15,374 nucleotides of DNA from Terrisporobacter mayombei. Lineage in GTDB: Bacteria; Bacillota; Clostridia; Peptostreptococcales; Peptostreptococcaceae. The stretch's first letter is position 1, and every line of letters starts with the position of its first letter. The notes beneath the pieces are model-generated. The model was given only the letters and a program-made list of their open reading frames with translations, was not told where the DNA came from and ran no database searches. The stretch spans positions 1-15,374 of the forward strand of contig NZ_JACRYU010000008.1 in assembly GCF_014333445.1 (NCBI RefSeq). The letters run 5' to 3'. Below are positions 1 through 6,547 of this stretch, piece by piece. Position numbers and translations under genes: made by a program.

Positions 1-57
1 GTTTTGTATCAAATGAATAACTCATATTTTTTCTATTATTTCTTTGCATAAAAATCA

Positions 58-110
58 CCCCTTAAAGTAGTATTTTACAAGTCTTTTTTACTTGTGTCTA
101 CTTTAAGGGG
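58..110. terminator. Large hairpin downstream of yyaC, possible (bidirectional) terminator
   Basis: A perfect 13-bp inverted repeat (CCCCTTAAAGTAG at 58-70, CTACTTTAAGGGG at 98-110) encloses a second inner stem (ACAAGT 77-82 with ACTTGT 90-95). On the minus strand the stem is followed by TGATTTTTATG, so a short U-tract starts three bases after the stem. That makes it a plausible but imperfect terminator for yyaC. On the plus strand the stem is followed by TTCAG, a poor U-tract, so termination of an upstream plus-strand gene is less likely. Bases 1-57 hold nothing I can recognise. Confidence 0.5.
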
Positions 111-169
111 TTCAGTTCATTATATAATATAGCCTTTTTTATTTAAGTACTAAGTACGTTGATAAGTAT

Positions 170-679
170 TCACGTTGAGAGTAAAATTGATAAGGCAATG
201 GTTTCAGCCAATTCTAAAATAAAATGTAATCGGACATTATTAAATGAAAATCTATTATTTTCATCTACTTTATCTACAATACCTACAATTGAATGAGACC
301 CAATTTGTGGGAGTTTCTTACCTACGCCTTTGCCTGGAAGAATAGGCCCTTTTCTAATTTGAATATTTCCAATGTTATTTACAGAGCCTAAACAGGCATC
401 AATAGCTAAGAATTCACTGTTAGGATGTTTTTCTTTAACTGTGTCTAGGGATTCATATATGTTTAAGGCATGAATAGGATTATCTAGGGTACCGTAAACA
501 GGGTATTTAAAGTCGCTATTTTTTAGCATAGTACCGACTAAAGGACCTAAGGCATCTCCTATAGCACGATCTGTTCCTATACAAATAACAACTGTATTTT
601 CGTTAATTATATCTTTAAGTATTGAGCTTAATATTTCTATAACATTTTCTTTTTTATAATTTACTTTGGCTAAATACAT
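170..679 (-). CDS. yyaC: Spore protein YyaC, GPR/HybD-like peptidase family
   Basis: The 169-residue protein matches the YyaC family of endospore formers, which is related in fold to the germination protease GPR and to hydrogenase-maturation HybD-type proteases. Its exact substrate is not established. Visible blocks are IGTDRAIGDALGP (about 35-47), GTLDNPIHA (63-71), AIDACLG (92-98), KGPILPGKGVGK (110-121) and IGSHSIVG (127-134). The glycine- and aspartate-rich blocks (D37, D42, D66, D94) are where the related proteases carry metal or catalytic acids; a role here is inferred. There is no signal peptide or membrane segment. The start is ATG, with a strong AGGGAGGT ribosome binding site at 688-695 on the minus strand. 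The gene is transcribed away from metK and ends toward the hairpin at 58-110. Its presence implies a sporulating organism. I could not identify its promoter in the AT-rich stretch 696-807. Confidence 0.88.
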   Translation of the reverse strand: MYLAKVNYKKENVIEILSSILKDIINENTVVICIGTDRAIGDALGPLVGTMLKNSDFKYPVYGTLDNPIHALNIYESLDTVKEKHPNSEFLAIDACLGSVNNIGNIQIRKGPILPGKGVGKKLPQIGSHSIVGIVDKVDENNRFSFNNVRLHFILELAETIALSILLST

Positions 680-807
680 AGGAACCTACCTCCCTTCAAA
701 TATATATGAATAATGAAATGAAAAAATACATAACATTAAATCACATAAAATCACTTATATTAAATGATATGATAAAGGTGTAAATAGTGTTCCATAAAAA
801 TAAATTC

Positions 808-839
808 TTGACACCATATATAAAAAAAGGTATTATAAT
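808..839 (+). promoter_or_regulatory. Vegetative (sigma-A type) promoter of the SAM riboswitch-metK transcript
   Basis: A perfect -35 box TTGACA lies at 808-813. It is followed after 17 bases by TATTAT (831-836); an overlapping TATAAT at 834-839 would give a 20-base spacer. Transcription would start near 843-847, about 38 bases before the riboswitch aptamer. This is one of the clearest promoters in the window. Confidence 0.75.
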
Positions 840-882
840 ATTGTTAAAAAGAAATACGAAATATGTGTAATTATGATTACAC

Positions 883-1044
883 CTTATCAAGAGAGGCAGA
901 GGGACAGGCCCTGTGAAGCCCAGCAACCACCCCAATAGGGGACGGTGCTAAATCCTACTAAACGGTAACGTTTGAGAGATGAGGTTAGTTAATTAAAGTT
1001 TTAATCTGATAATTAACCTCTTCTTGATAAGAAGAGGTTTTTTT
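883..1044 (+). promoter_or_regulatory. SAM-I (S-box) riboswitch with transcription-termination expression platform
   Basis: The aptamer at 883-983 has the S-box signature: CTTATCAAGAGAGG, GAGGGACAGGCCC, GAAGCCCAGCAACC, GGTGCTAAATCC and the closing GAGAGATGAG. Helix P1 pairs 883-888 with 978-983. The expression platform can be read directly. The terminator pairs AACCTCTTCTT (1015-1025) with AAGAAGAGGTT (1029-1039), followed by a T-tract (1038-1044). The antiterminator pairs GAGGTTA (981-987) with TAACCTC (1014-1020), extended by GTTA (988-991) with TAAT (1010-1013). It uses both the 3' strand of P1 and the 5' strand of the terminator. SAM binding should therefore stabilise P1, free the terminator and switch metK off. 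Confidence 0.97.
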
Positions 1045-1088
1045 ATATACTAAATCATTATAAATTATATTAATTGTAAATAATTTAT

Positions 1089-1190
1089 AAATTCAACCGC
1101 TTAAGTTTGAGATACGATATGTGAACTTGATGAATATACGTTAACGATATGAAGTGTTTTGCCGATACGTCTCTCAGGTAAAGTGAATTT
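1089..1190 (+). other. Possible second structured leader RNA between the SAM riboswitch and metK, unassigned
   Basis: This stretch of the metK leader is markedly less AT-rich than the sequence on either side. It offers two nested long-range pairings: AAATTCA (1089-1095) with TGAATTT (1184-1190), and TTTGAGA (1106-1112) with TCTCAGG (1172-1178), the latter including two G-U pairs. ACGATATG occurs twice (1114-1121 and 1144-1151). The 3' end (GCCGA at 1161-1165, then CTCTCAGGTAAAG) recalls glycine riboswitches, and TGAGAT...TGAACTTGAT recalls TPP riboswitches, but neither consensus is met. It has no T-tract. If functional, it would act on readthrough metK mRNA, for example on translation or stability. 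It may also be plain leader sequence. Confidence 0.35.
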
Positions 1191-1241
1191 TTATTTATAT
1201 GATAAAAATACATAAAATATATAATAAAAGGAGGAAATAAA

Positions 1242-2435
1242 ATGTCAAGACATTTATTTACATCAGAGTCAGTAACTGAAGGACATCCAGATAAGATGTG
1301 TGATCAAATTTCAGATGCAATATTAGATGCTTTATTAGAAAAAGATCCTTTATCAAGAGTAGCTTGTGAAACAACAACTACTACAGGATTAGTTTTAGTA
1401 GCAGGAGAAATATCTACAAAAGCATATGTGGATATACAAAAATTGGTTAGAGATACAGTAAAAGAAATAGGGTATACAAGAGCTAAGTATGGATTCGATA
1501 GCCAAACTTGTGCTGTTATAACTGCTATAGATGAGCAATCTTCAGATATAGCTATGGGAGTTGATGAAGCTTTAGAAAGTAGAAGTGGAGAGCAAACAGA
1601 AGAAGAGATAGAAGCAATAGGGGCAGGAGACCAAGGGATAATGTTTGGATTTGCTTGTAATGAGACTCCAGAGCTAATGCCACTACCAATATCTTTATCT
1701 CATAAACTAGCGAGAAGATTAACTGAAATAAGAAAGAAAGATATTGTAAACTATTTGAGACCAGACGGAAAAACTCAAGTAACAGTTGAATATGAAGGGA
1801 ATAAACCTGTAAGAGTTCATACTATATTAATATCTACTCAACATAGTGAACATGTAGATAATGAAACTATAAGAAAAGACTTAATAGAATTAGTAATAAA
1901 AGAAGTTATACCAGCTGAATTATTAGATGATGAAACTAAAATATATATAAACCCAACTGGAAGATTCGTTATAGGTGGTCCACAAGGGGATACTGGTTTA
2001 ACAGGAAGAAAAATAATAATAGATACTTACGGAGGATATGCTAGACATGGTGGTGGAGCATTCTCAGGAAAAGATCCAACTAAGGTTGATAGATCTGCTG
2101 CTTATGCTGCAAGATATGTAGCTAAGAATATCGTTGCTGCTGGACTTGCAGATAAATGTGAAATAGAATTAGCTTATGCAATAGGTGTTGCTAGACCGCT
2201 ATCTGTATTTGTAGATACATTTGGTACTGGAAAAGTTTCTGATGAAGTACTAGTTGAATTAATAAACAAAAACTTCGATTTAAGACCAGGTGCAATAATA
2301 AGAGACTTAGAATTAAGAAGACCTATATATAAACAAACTGCTGCTTACGGACATTTTGGAAGAACAGATATTGATCTACCATGGGAAAGAACAGACAAAG
2401 CTGAATCATTAAAAGAACAAGCTTTAGGAAAATAA
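1242..2435 (+). CDS. metK: S-adenosylmethionine synthetase (methionine adenosyltransferase)
   Basis: This cytosolic enzyme joins ATP and L-methionine to S-adenosylmethionine, releasing phosphate and diphosphate. Its 397 residues are the normal bacterial length. Diagnostic motifs are TEGHPDK (12-18, ATP-binding histidine H15), the adenosine-binding signature GAGDQG (127-132) and the phosphate-binding [18 protein letters not shown] (261-278). The three-domain architecture appears complete. The start is ATG with an AAGGAGG ribosome binding site at 1228-1234, seven bases upstream. It is a single-gene transcript: a SAM-I riboswitch precedes it and a strong terminator follows, so its product represses its own synthesis. 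Confidence 0.98.
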   Translation: MSRHLFTSESVTEGHPDKMCDQISDAILDALLEKDPLSRVACETTTTTGLVLVAGEISTKAYVDIQKLVRDTVKEIGYTRAKYGFDSQTCAVITAIDEQSSDIAMGVDEALESRSGEQTEEEIEAIGAGDQGIMFGFACNETPELMPLPISLSHKLARRLTEIRKKDIVNYLRPDGKTQVTVEYEGNKPVRVHTILISTQHSEHVDNETIRKDLIELVIKEVIPAELLDDETKIYINPTGRFVIGGPQGDTGLTGRKIIIDTYGGYARHGGGAFSGKDPTKVDRSAAYAARYVAKNIVAAGLADKCEIELAYAIGVARPLSVFVDTFGTGKVSDEVLVELINKNFDLRPGAIIRDLELRRPIYKQTAAYGHFGRTDIDLPWERTDKAESLKEQALGK

Positions 2436-2456
2436 TTATATATTTTGTATAATGAT

Positions 2457-2490
2457 AAAGAGTTGTATTTTACAACTCTTTATTTTTTTT
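2457..2490 (+). terminator. Intrinsic terminator of metK
   Basis: AAAGAGTTGT (2457-2466) pairs perfectly with ACAACTCTTT (2472-2481) around a five-base loop. Eight T residues follow at 2483-2490. It separates metK from recD2, so recD2 needs its own promoter. I found no well-spaced -35/-10 pair for one in 2491-2560. Confidence 0.93.
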
Positions 2491-2573
2491 ATATTAAATG
2501 TTAACATAAAATATATTTACAATAGAAATAATTATAACAAGACAGCTAAATAAATGATTTTAGGAGAAATAAT

Positions 2574-4793
2574 ATGGATAAATTACAAGGAATGGTTAGT
2601 GATATAGTTTTTAAGAATGAAGAAAATGGATACACAATAGCCTACTTAGCAAATGAAAATGATGAAATAACTATTGTAGGATGTATGCCTACTTTATCAG
2701 TGGGGGAAAGTATTGAAATAGAAGGTAAATGGGTTAACCATAAAATTTATGGTTCTCAATTTGAAGTGCAAAGTTTTATACCAGTGACACCTTCATCTTT
2801 AGAAGGGATTTATGTTTATCTGTCTTCAGGAATGATTCATGGTATAGGAGAAAAGATGGCGAAGAGGATTATTGATAAATTTGGAGTCGACACTTTAGAT
2901 ATTATTCAAAATACTCCAGAAAGGCTAACAGAAGTAGAAGGCATTGGTATAAAGAAAGTTAAGCAAATACAAGAAAGTTATGAAGAAAATAGAGAACTTC
3001 GTAATATTATAATAAAACTATCTCCTTATGGGATAACTCCTAATTATTGTTTAAGAATATATAAAAAATACAAAGAAAAATCCATCGAAGTTATTAATAA
3101 AAATCCATATAGGCTTGCAGAAGATATAAGAGGTATAGGATTTAAAATTGCTGATGATATTGCAAGTAAAATAGGTATAGACAAATATTCTCCAGATAGA
3201 ATAATGCAAGGAATTCTATTTACATTAAATCAAAGCTTAGCAAACGGCCATACTTATTTACCTAAAAAGATTTTAATTGAACAATCAGTTAAGATTTTAT
3301 CTGTAGAACCAGCATTTATAGAAAATGGAATTATAGATTTAGCATATAATCAAAAAGTACATTTAGAAAATAAGAATGGAGAAATTTTAGTTTATTTGAT
3401 GATGTACTATATTTGTGAAAATGGAGTATGTAAAGAAATTATAAAATTATCTCAGCATGAAATTAAAGATTTACATATAAATATAGATGAAGAAATAAAA
3501 ATTGTAGAAGATGAAGATAATATACAACTTGCAAATAATCAAATATTAGCAGTTAAAGAAGCTGTTAGTAATGGTGTTACAATAATTACAGGTGGTCCAG
3601 GAACGGGAAAAACAACTACAATAAATACCATTATAAAAATATTTGAAAACAATGACCAGAAGGTTGTTTTATGTGCCCCTACAGGAAGAGCAGCTAAAAG
3701 AATGAGTGAAACTTCTAATAAAGAAGCTAAAACAATTCATAGGCTACTAGAAATGGGATTTGCAACAGATAGCGAAGAGTTAGTATTCTTTAAAGATGAA
3801 GAAGATCCAATTGATGCAGATGTAATAATATTAGATGAAGCATCTATGGTAGACATTATACTTATGTATAATCTTTTGAAAGCAGTTAAATTAGGAAGTA
3901 GGTTATTATTAGTAGGAGATAGTGATCAATTACCATCAGTAGGAGCCGGAAATGTTTTAAAGGACATAATTGATTCTAATGTGATTAAAACTGTTAGACT
4001 TAATGAAATTTTTAGACAAGCTAGAGAAAGTATGATAGTAGTTAATGCTCATAAAATTAATAATGGTGAGCCACTATTTTTAAATGTAAAAAATAAAGAC
4101 TTTTTCTTTTTAAGAAAAAATACTAATGAAGATATTTTAAATGAAATAATAGGATTGGTCAATGAAAGACTTCCTAAATTTTACAATGTTGATAAATTAA
4201 AAGATATACAAGTGTTAACATCTATGAGAAAAGGTGATTTAGGTGTTAATAATTTAAATATAGAATTGCAAAAATATATTAATCCACCTAATAAATATAA
4301 ACAAGAAGAAGAGTTTGCTAAAAGAACCTTTAGAGTTGGGGATAAGGTAATGCAAATTAGGAACAACTATACTAAAAAATGGGAAACAGAAGATAAGAGT
4401 GATAGTGGAGAAGGTATATACAATGGAGATATTGGATATATATTTCATATAGATAAAGATAAGAAGACCGTTTATGTCTTATTTGATAAAGTTAAAATTG
4501 CTTCTTATAAATATGATGAATTAGATGAGCTAGATCATAGTTTTTGCACAACTATACACAAAAGCCAAGGAAGTGAATTTCCTGTAGTTGTTATACCTAT
4601 AGTGTGGGCTCCACCTATGCTTTTAAGTAGAAATCTTCTTTATACAGCAGTAACTAGGGCTAAAAAGCTTGTTGTATTAGTTGGTGATCTAAGATATTTA
4701 GAACAAATGATTAAAAATAATAGAATAAATGACAGATACTCTAACTTATCATATAAATTAAATAAATTTATAGTAGAAGGGCTGTTAAAATAA
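2574..4793 (+). CDS. recD2: RecD2-type 5'-3' DNA helicase (RecD-like, RecBC-independent)
   Basis: This SF1B helicase unwinds DNA 5' to 3' and acts in DNA repair and replication-fork processing. The 739-residue length is typical of RecD2, which has an N-terminal extension that RecD of RecBCD lacks. Residues 1-70 look like the OB-type N-domain, and about 85-200 hold helix-hairpin-helix motifs (HGIGEKMAKRI, VEGIGIKKV, IRGIGFKIADDIA). The motor follows: Walker A GGPGTGKTT (340-348), CAPTGRAAKRM (367-377), Walker B DEASMVD (421-427), GDSDQLPSVGAG (448-459), FRQ (480-482), then IHKSQGSEF (661-669) and YTAVTRAK (690-697) in the UvrD-like C-terminal domain. The start is ATG with AGGAG at 2562-2566. 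comF begins two bases after its stop codon, so the two are surely co-transcribed. Confidence 0.95.
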   Translation: MDKLQGMVSDIVFKNEENGYTIAYLANENDEITIVGCMPTLSVGESIEIEGKWVNHKIYGSQFEVQSFIPVTPSSLEGIYVYLSSGMIHGIGEKMAKRIIDKFGVDTLDIIQNTPERLTEVEGIGIKKVKQIQESYEENRELRNIIIKLSPYGITPNYCLRIYKKYKEKSIEVINKNPYRLAEDIRGIGFKIADDIASKIGIDKYSPDRIMQGILFTLNQSLANGHTYLPKKILIEQSVKILSVEPAFIENGIIDLAYNQKVHLENKNGEILVYLMMYYICENGVCKEIIKLSQHEIKDLHINIDEEIKIVEDEDNIQLANNQILAVKEAVSNGVTIITGGPGTGKTTTINTIIKIFENNDQKVVLCAPTGRAAKRMSETSNKEAKTIHRLLEMGFATDSEELVFFKDEEDPIDADVIILDEASMVDIILMYNLLKAVKLGSRLLLVGDSDQLPSVGAGNVLKDIIDSNVIKTVRLNEIFRQARESMIVVNAHKINNGEPLFLNVKNKDFFFLRKNTNEDILNEIIGLVNERLPKFYNVDKLKDIQVLTSMRKGDLGVNNLNIELQKYINPPNKYKQEEEFAKRTFRVGDKVMQIRNNYTKKWETEDKSDSGEGIYNGDIGYIFHIDKDKKTVYVLFDKVKIASYKYDELDELDHSFCTTIHKSQGSEFPVVVIPIVWAPPMLLSRNLLYTAVTRAKKLVVLVGDLRYLEQMIKNNRINDRYSNLSYKLNKFIVEGLLK

Positions 4794-4795
4794 AA

Positions 4796-5578
4796 ATGAA
4801 ATTTCTATCAAAGTTTATTACAAAAGAACAACATGATATAATAAAGGTTATTTTAGATTATATTTATCCCAAAAACATTAATTGTATAATTTGTGATAAT
4901 CCTATAAAAGTAACTAATACATATTCTTTATGCAAAGATTGCTTTAATGAATTACACTTTATATTAGATGGATGCGGAAAATGTGGAAAACCAATTATAA
5001 ATCATAATTTAGAAAGAGAAAATTTAAGTGATTGTTCTTATTGCTATAATAAAAATTTTTACTTTGATAGAGCTATTTCATGTATTGAATATAACGTAGT
5101 AAGTAAGAGTTTAATTTTAGATTTTAAATATAAAAATAAAACATATCTATGTAAGTATATTGCGCAAATAATGAAAGAAAAACTTGAAATAGAGAATTTA
5201 GATATAGATTATATATTATTTGTACCTTTACATAAAAAAAGATTGAAAAAAAGAGGATTTAATCAATCGGAGAAAATAGCTAATGAGCTTAGTAATCTTA
5301 CTAAGATACCTGTTGTAGATTGTATAAGCAGAGTGAAAAATACAAAGAAACTATATAGTCTTAGTAAAAAACAAAGACAAAAAGAATTGAAAAATGGATT
5401 TGGTGTTAAAAATAATATTAATTTAATTAAAAATAAAAAAGTAATATTAATAGATGATATATTTACCACAGGATCAACAGTTAATGAAATATCGAAAGTA
5501 TTGAAATTATATTGTGTTAGTAGTATATATATAGTTACACTACTGACAAAGAGTATAGATGTATATGCAAAGGAATAA
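4796..5578 (+). CDS. comF: ComF family protein: zinc ribbon plus phosphoribosyltransferase-like domain
   Basis: ComF/ComFC proteins are needed for DNA uptake during natural transformation and in some bacteria for other DNA transactions; the biochemical reaction is unknown. The 260-residue protein has four CxxC pairs near the N-terminus (C30/C33, C46/C49, C60/C63, C80/C83), a zinc-binding module. A type I phosphoribosyltransferase domain follows, with PLHKKRLKKRGFNQSE (144-159) and the PRPP loop VILIDDIFTTGST (216-228). The ATG lies two bases after the recD2 stop. The nearest ribosome binding site candidate (GAAGG, 4776-4780) is too far away, so translational coupling to recD2 is likely. No terminator separates comF from the RNA gene that follows, so readthrough into it is possible. 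Very AT-rich codon use matches its neighbours. Confidence 0.9.
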   Translation: MKFLSKFITKEQHDIIKVILDYIYPKNINCIICDNPIKVTNTYSLCKDCFNELHFILDGCGKCGKPIINHNLERENLSDCSYCYNKNFYFDRAISCIEYNVVSKSLILDFKYKNKTYLCKYIAQIMKEKLEIENLDIDYILFVPLHKKRLKKRGFNQSEKIANELSNLTKIPVVDCISRVKNTKKLYSLSKKQRQKELKNGFGVKNNINLIKNKKVILIDDIFTTGSTVNEISKVLKLYCVSSIYIVTLLTKSIDVYAKE

Positions 5579-5585
5579 AATACTA

Positions 5586-5614
5586 TTGACATATATACTT
5601 TAAGCAGTTAAAAT
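5586..5614 (+). promoter_or_regulatory. Consensus vegetative promoter of the raiA-motif RNA
   Basis: TTGACA at 5586-5591 is followed after exactly 17 bases by TAAAAT at 5609-5614. It begins eight bases after the comF stop codon. The predicted start, about 5621-5623, coincides with the first base of the RNA's closing helix (5623), which supports both calls. Confidence 0.8.
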
Positions 5615-5620
5615 TAATAT

Positions 5621-5853
5621 ATGTTTTAGGTCTGTGGTTGCAAGTCCAAGCCAGACGCAGGCGAAAGGATCCACGTAAGTTAGTTCTAAAAATGGGGCTA
5701 ATGATCATGGTGCGTCTTAGATGTAAGACCTACCGATATTAAAATCGAGATGGTTAGTAGTGCGGCAAACCCAAGCGAAAGCTACAGTAGGCGAGTGTGG
5801 GGTCAAAGACCAGGTCAGCTGAAACAATAAAGTACCTTTTAGGTGCTTTTTTT
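5621..5853 (+). ncRNA. raiA RNA: raiA-motif structured non-coding RNA
   Basis: There is no open reading frame here, yet the region is clearly GC-enriched against its surroundings. It lies between comF and raiA/hpf, the position known for raiA-motif RNAs of Clostridia and other Gram-positives. These are about 200-nt RNAs with an intricate tertiary fold, and their loss affects sporulation and aggregation. Visible helices: closing helix GTTTTAG (5623-5629) with CTGAAAC (5819-5825); 5680-5686 with 5695-5701; GTCTTA (5714-5719) with TAAGAC (5724-5729); CGAT (5734-5737) with ATCG (5744-5747); AGC-GAAA-GCT (5774-5783), a GNRA-capped hairpin; GGTC (5801-5804) with GACC (5808-5811). It has its own promoter and terminator, so it is an independent transcript rather than a leader. 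I assign the family from position, size and general look; a covariance-model hit would settle it. tmRNA, RNase P, SRP and 6S RNA do not fit. Confidence 0.8.
5830..5853 (+). terminator. Intrinsic terminator of the raiA-motif RNA
   Basis: AAGTACC (5830-5836) pairs with GGTGCTT (5842-5848), including one G-U pair, around a short T-rich loop. A run of T continues to 5853. It starts four bases after the closing helix of the RNA. Confidence 0.85.
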
Positions 5854-5855
5854 AT

Positions 5856-6250
5856 TTAGAAAGATTATATAATCACTTCGTAGATTCATATCAATTATCA
5901 AAATCAAAATCACAATTAATCCTTTCAGTATTCTGTTTATTATTCCTAGCTTAGACTGAATTAACTATCATAATCACAATTACAAAAGATTAGATATATT
6001 GTTTAATGTAGTAAATATACAAGTAAAAGACTAAAACTTTTAAAGTATGAGTTTTTTGTCGATAATATGTTCATAGAATATGAAATTTTTACAAAAAATG
6101 ATAAATATTTTATAAAAAATATTATACTTATTAGTAAATTTGCATAACCTAGAAATATATTTCTATATTAAGTATAAATTATTAATTTTAAACTTATAAT
6201 TACTTTATCTATAATAATTTAGGAACAAATAACTAACAGAAAAAAATTAT
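5856..6250. other. Gene-free AT-rich spacer with short repeats
   Basis: I see no credible gene on either strand. The longest plus-strand ATG frame I followed (6067-6147, 26 codons) lacks a ribosome binding site. An imperfect direct repeat, 15 of 16 bases identical, lies at 5903-5918 and 5967-5982 (core AATCACAATTA). A perfect 16-base palindrome, TAGAAATATATTTCTA, lies at 6150-6165. Nothing else is recognisable before the DnaA-box cluster. Confidence 0.6.
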
Positions 6251-6254
6251 TATA

Positions 6255-6359
6255 TGTGGATAATAAAACAATATTAAAATATGATAAAATACAGGATTAT
6301 TATAGTTATCAACAAAGTTATCAACATTATCCACAACTATTGTTGATTATTAATCCACA
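6255..6359. promoter_or_regulatory. Cluster of DnaA boxes
   Basis: Two perfect consensus boxes are present: TGTGGATAA at 6255-6263 (minus orientation of TTATCCACA) and TTATCCACA at 6327-6335. Between and around them are one-mismatch boxes TTATCAACA at 6306-6314 and 6318-6326 and TAATCCACA at 6351-6359, plus a weaker TGTTGATTA at 6341-6349. The boxes at 6306, 6318 and 6327 run in the same direction, the last two directly abutting. Very AT-rich DNA (6360-6420) follows. Such clusters bind the replication initiator DnaA. Away from oriC they can titrate DnaA or let it regulate transcription. None of the usual oriC genes (dnaA, dnaN, rpmH) is nearby, so this is probably not the chromosomal origin. 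Confidence 0.7.
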
Positions 6360-6438
6360 TTGATAAAAAATATAATAAAATAACAAAAAACTATATTTTA
6401 TGACAGTATATAATATTTTAAAAAGCTAAAAATAAAAA

Positions 6439-6463
6439 AGGAGAATAACAATTAATATAGAAT
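6439..6463 (+). promoter_or_regulatory. Candidate sigma-H promoter for hpf
   Basis: AGGAGAA (6439-6445) and AGAAT (6459-6463) are separated by 13 bases, the spacing of the Bacillus subtilis spoVG sigma-H promoter (AGGATTT-13-GGAAT). The start would be near 6470, giving a leader of about 78 bases. The Bacillus hpf homologue yvyD is known to be transcribed by stress and stationary-phase sigma factors including sigma-H, so the assignment is plausible. The motif is short and the region AT-rich, so chance is possible. Confidence 0.35.
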
Positions 6464-6547
6464 ATAAATATTAAAGCATAAATAATAATACATACAGTAG
6501 AGTATTATATATAAATATGCTTTACATAAGTGAAGGGAGATGTTCTT

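Noticed and set aside
741..935. Minus-strand open frame of 64 codons
   Set aside because: It overlaps the riboswitch and its promoter on the opposite strand and resembles no known protein.
1089..1190. Glycine or TPP riboswitch assignment for the metK leader
   Set aside because: The glycine core after GCCGA (the AGGRGCAA segment) is missing. The TPP pyrophosphate-sensing half and its G-C helices are not present. Neither regulon fits metK.
2516..2538. TTTACA / TATAAC promoter for recD2
   Set aside because: The spacer is only 11 bases, too short for a vegetative promoter.
5621..5853. tmRNA, 6S RNA or RNase P RNA as identity of the structured RNA
   Set aside because: It is too short for tmRNA or RNase P, has no tRNA-like CCA end, and lacks the long rod of 6S RNA. 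Genomic position favours the raiA motif.
6057..6064. Spo0A box (TTTGTCGA-like) near TTGTCGAT
   Set aside because: One mismatch in the core (TGTCGAT instead of TGTCGAA) and no promoter next to it; not better than chance.
6067..6147. 26-codon open frame in the spacer
   Set aside because: No ribosome binding site, A/T-driven composition, no recognisable motif.
6530..6547. GTG start for hpf giving six extra residues
   Set aside because: The ribosome binding site AGGGAG at 6534-6539 would lie inside the coding region. The ATG at 6548 has correct spacing and the usual MKIIISG beginning.
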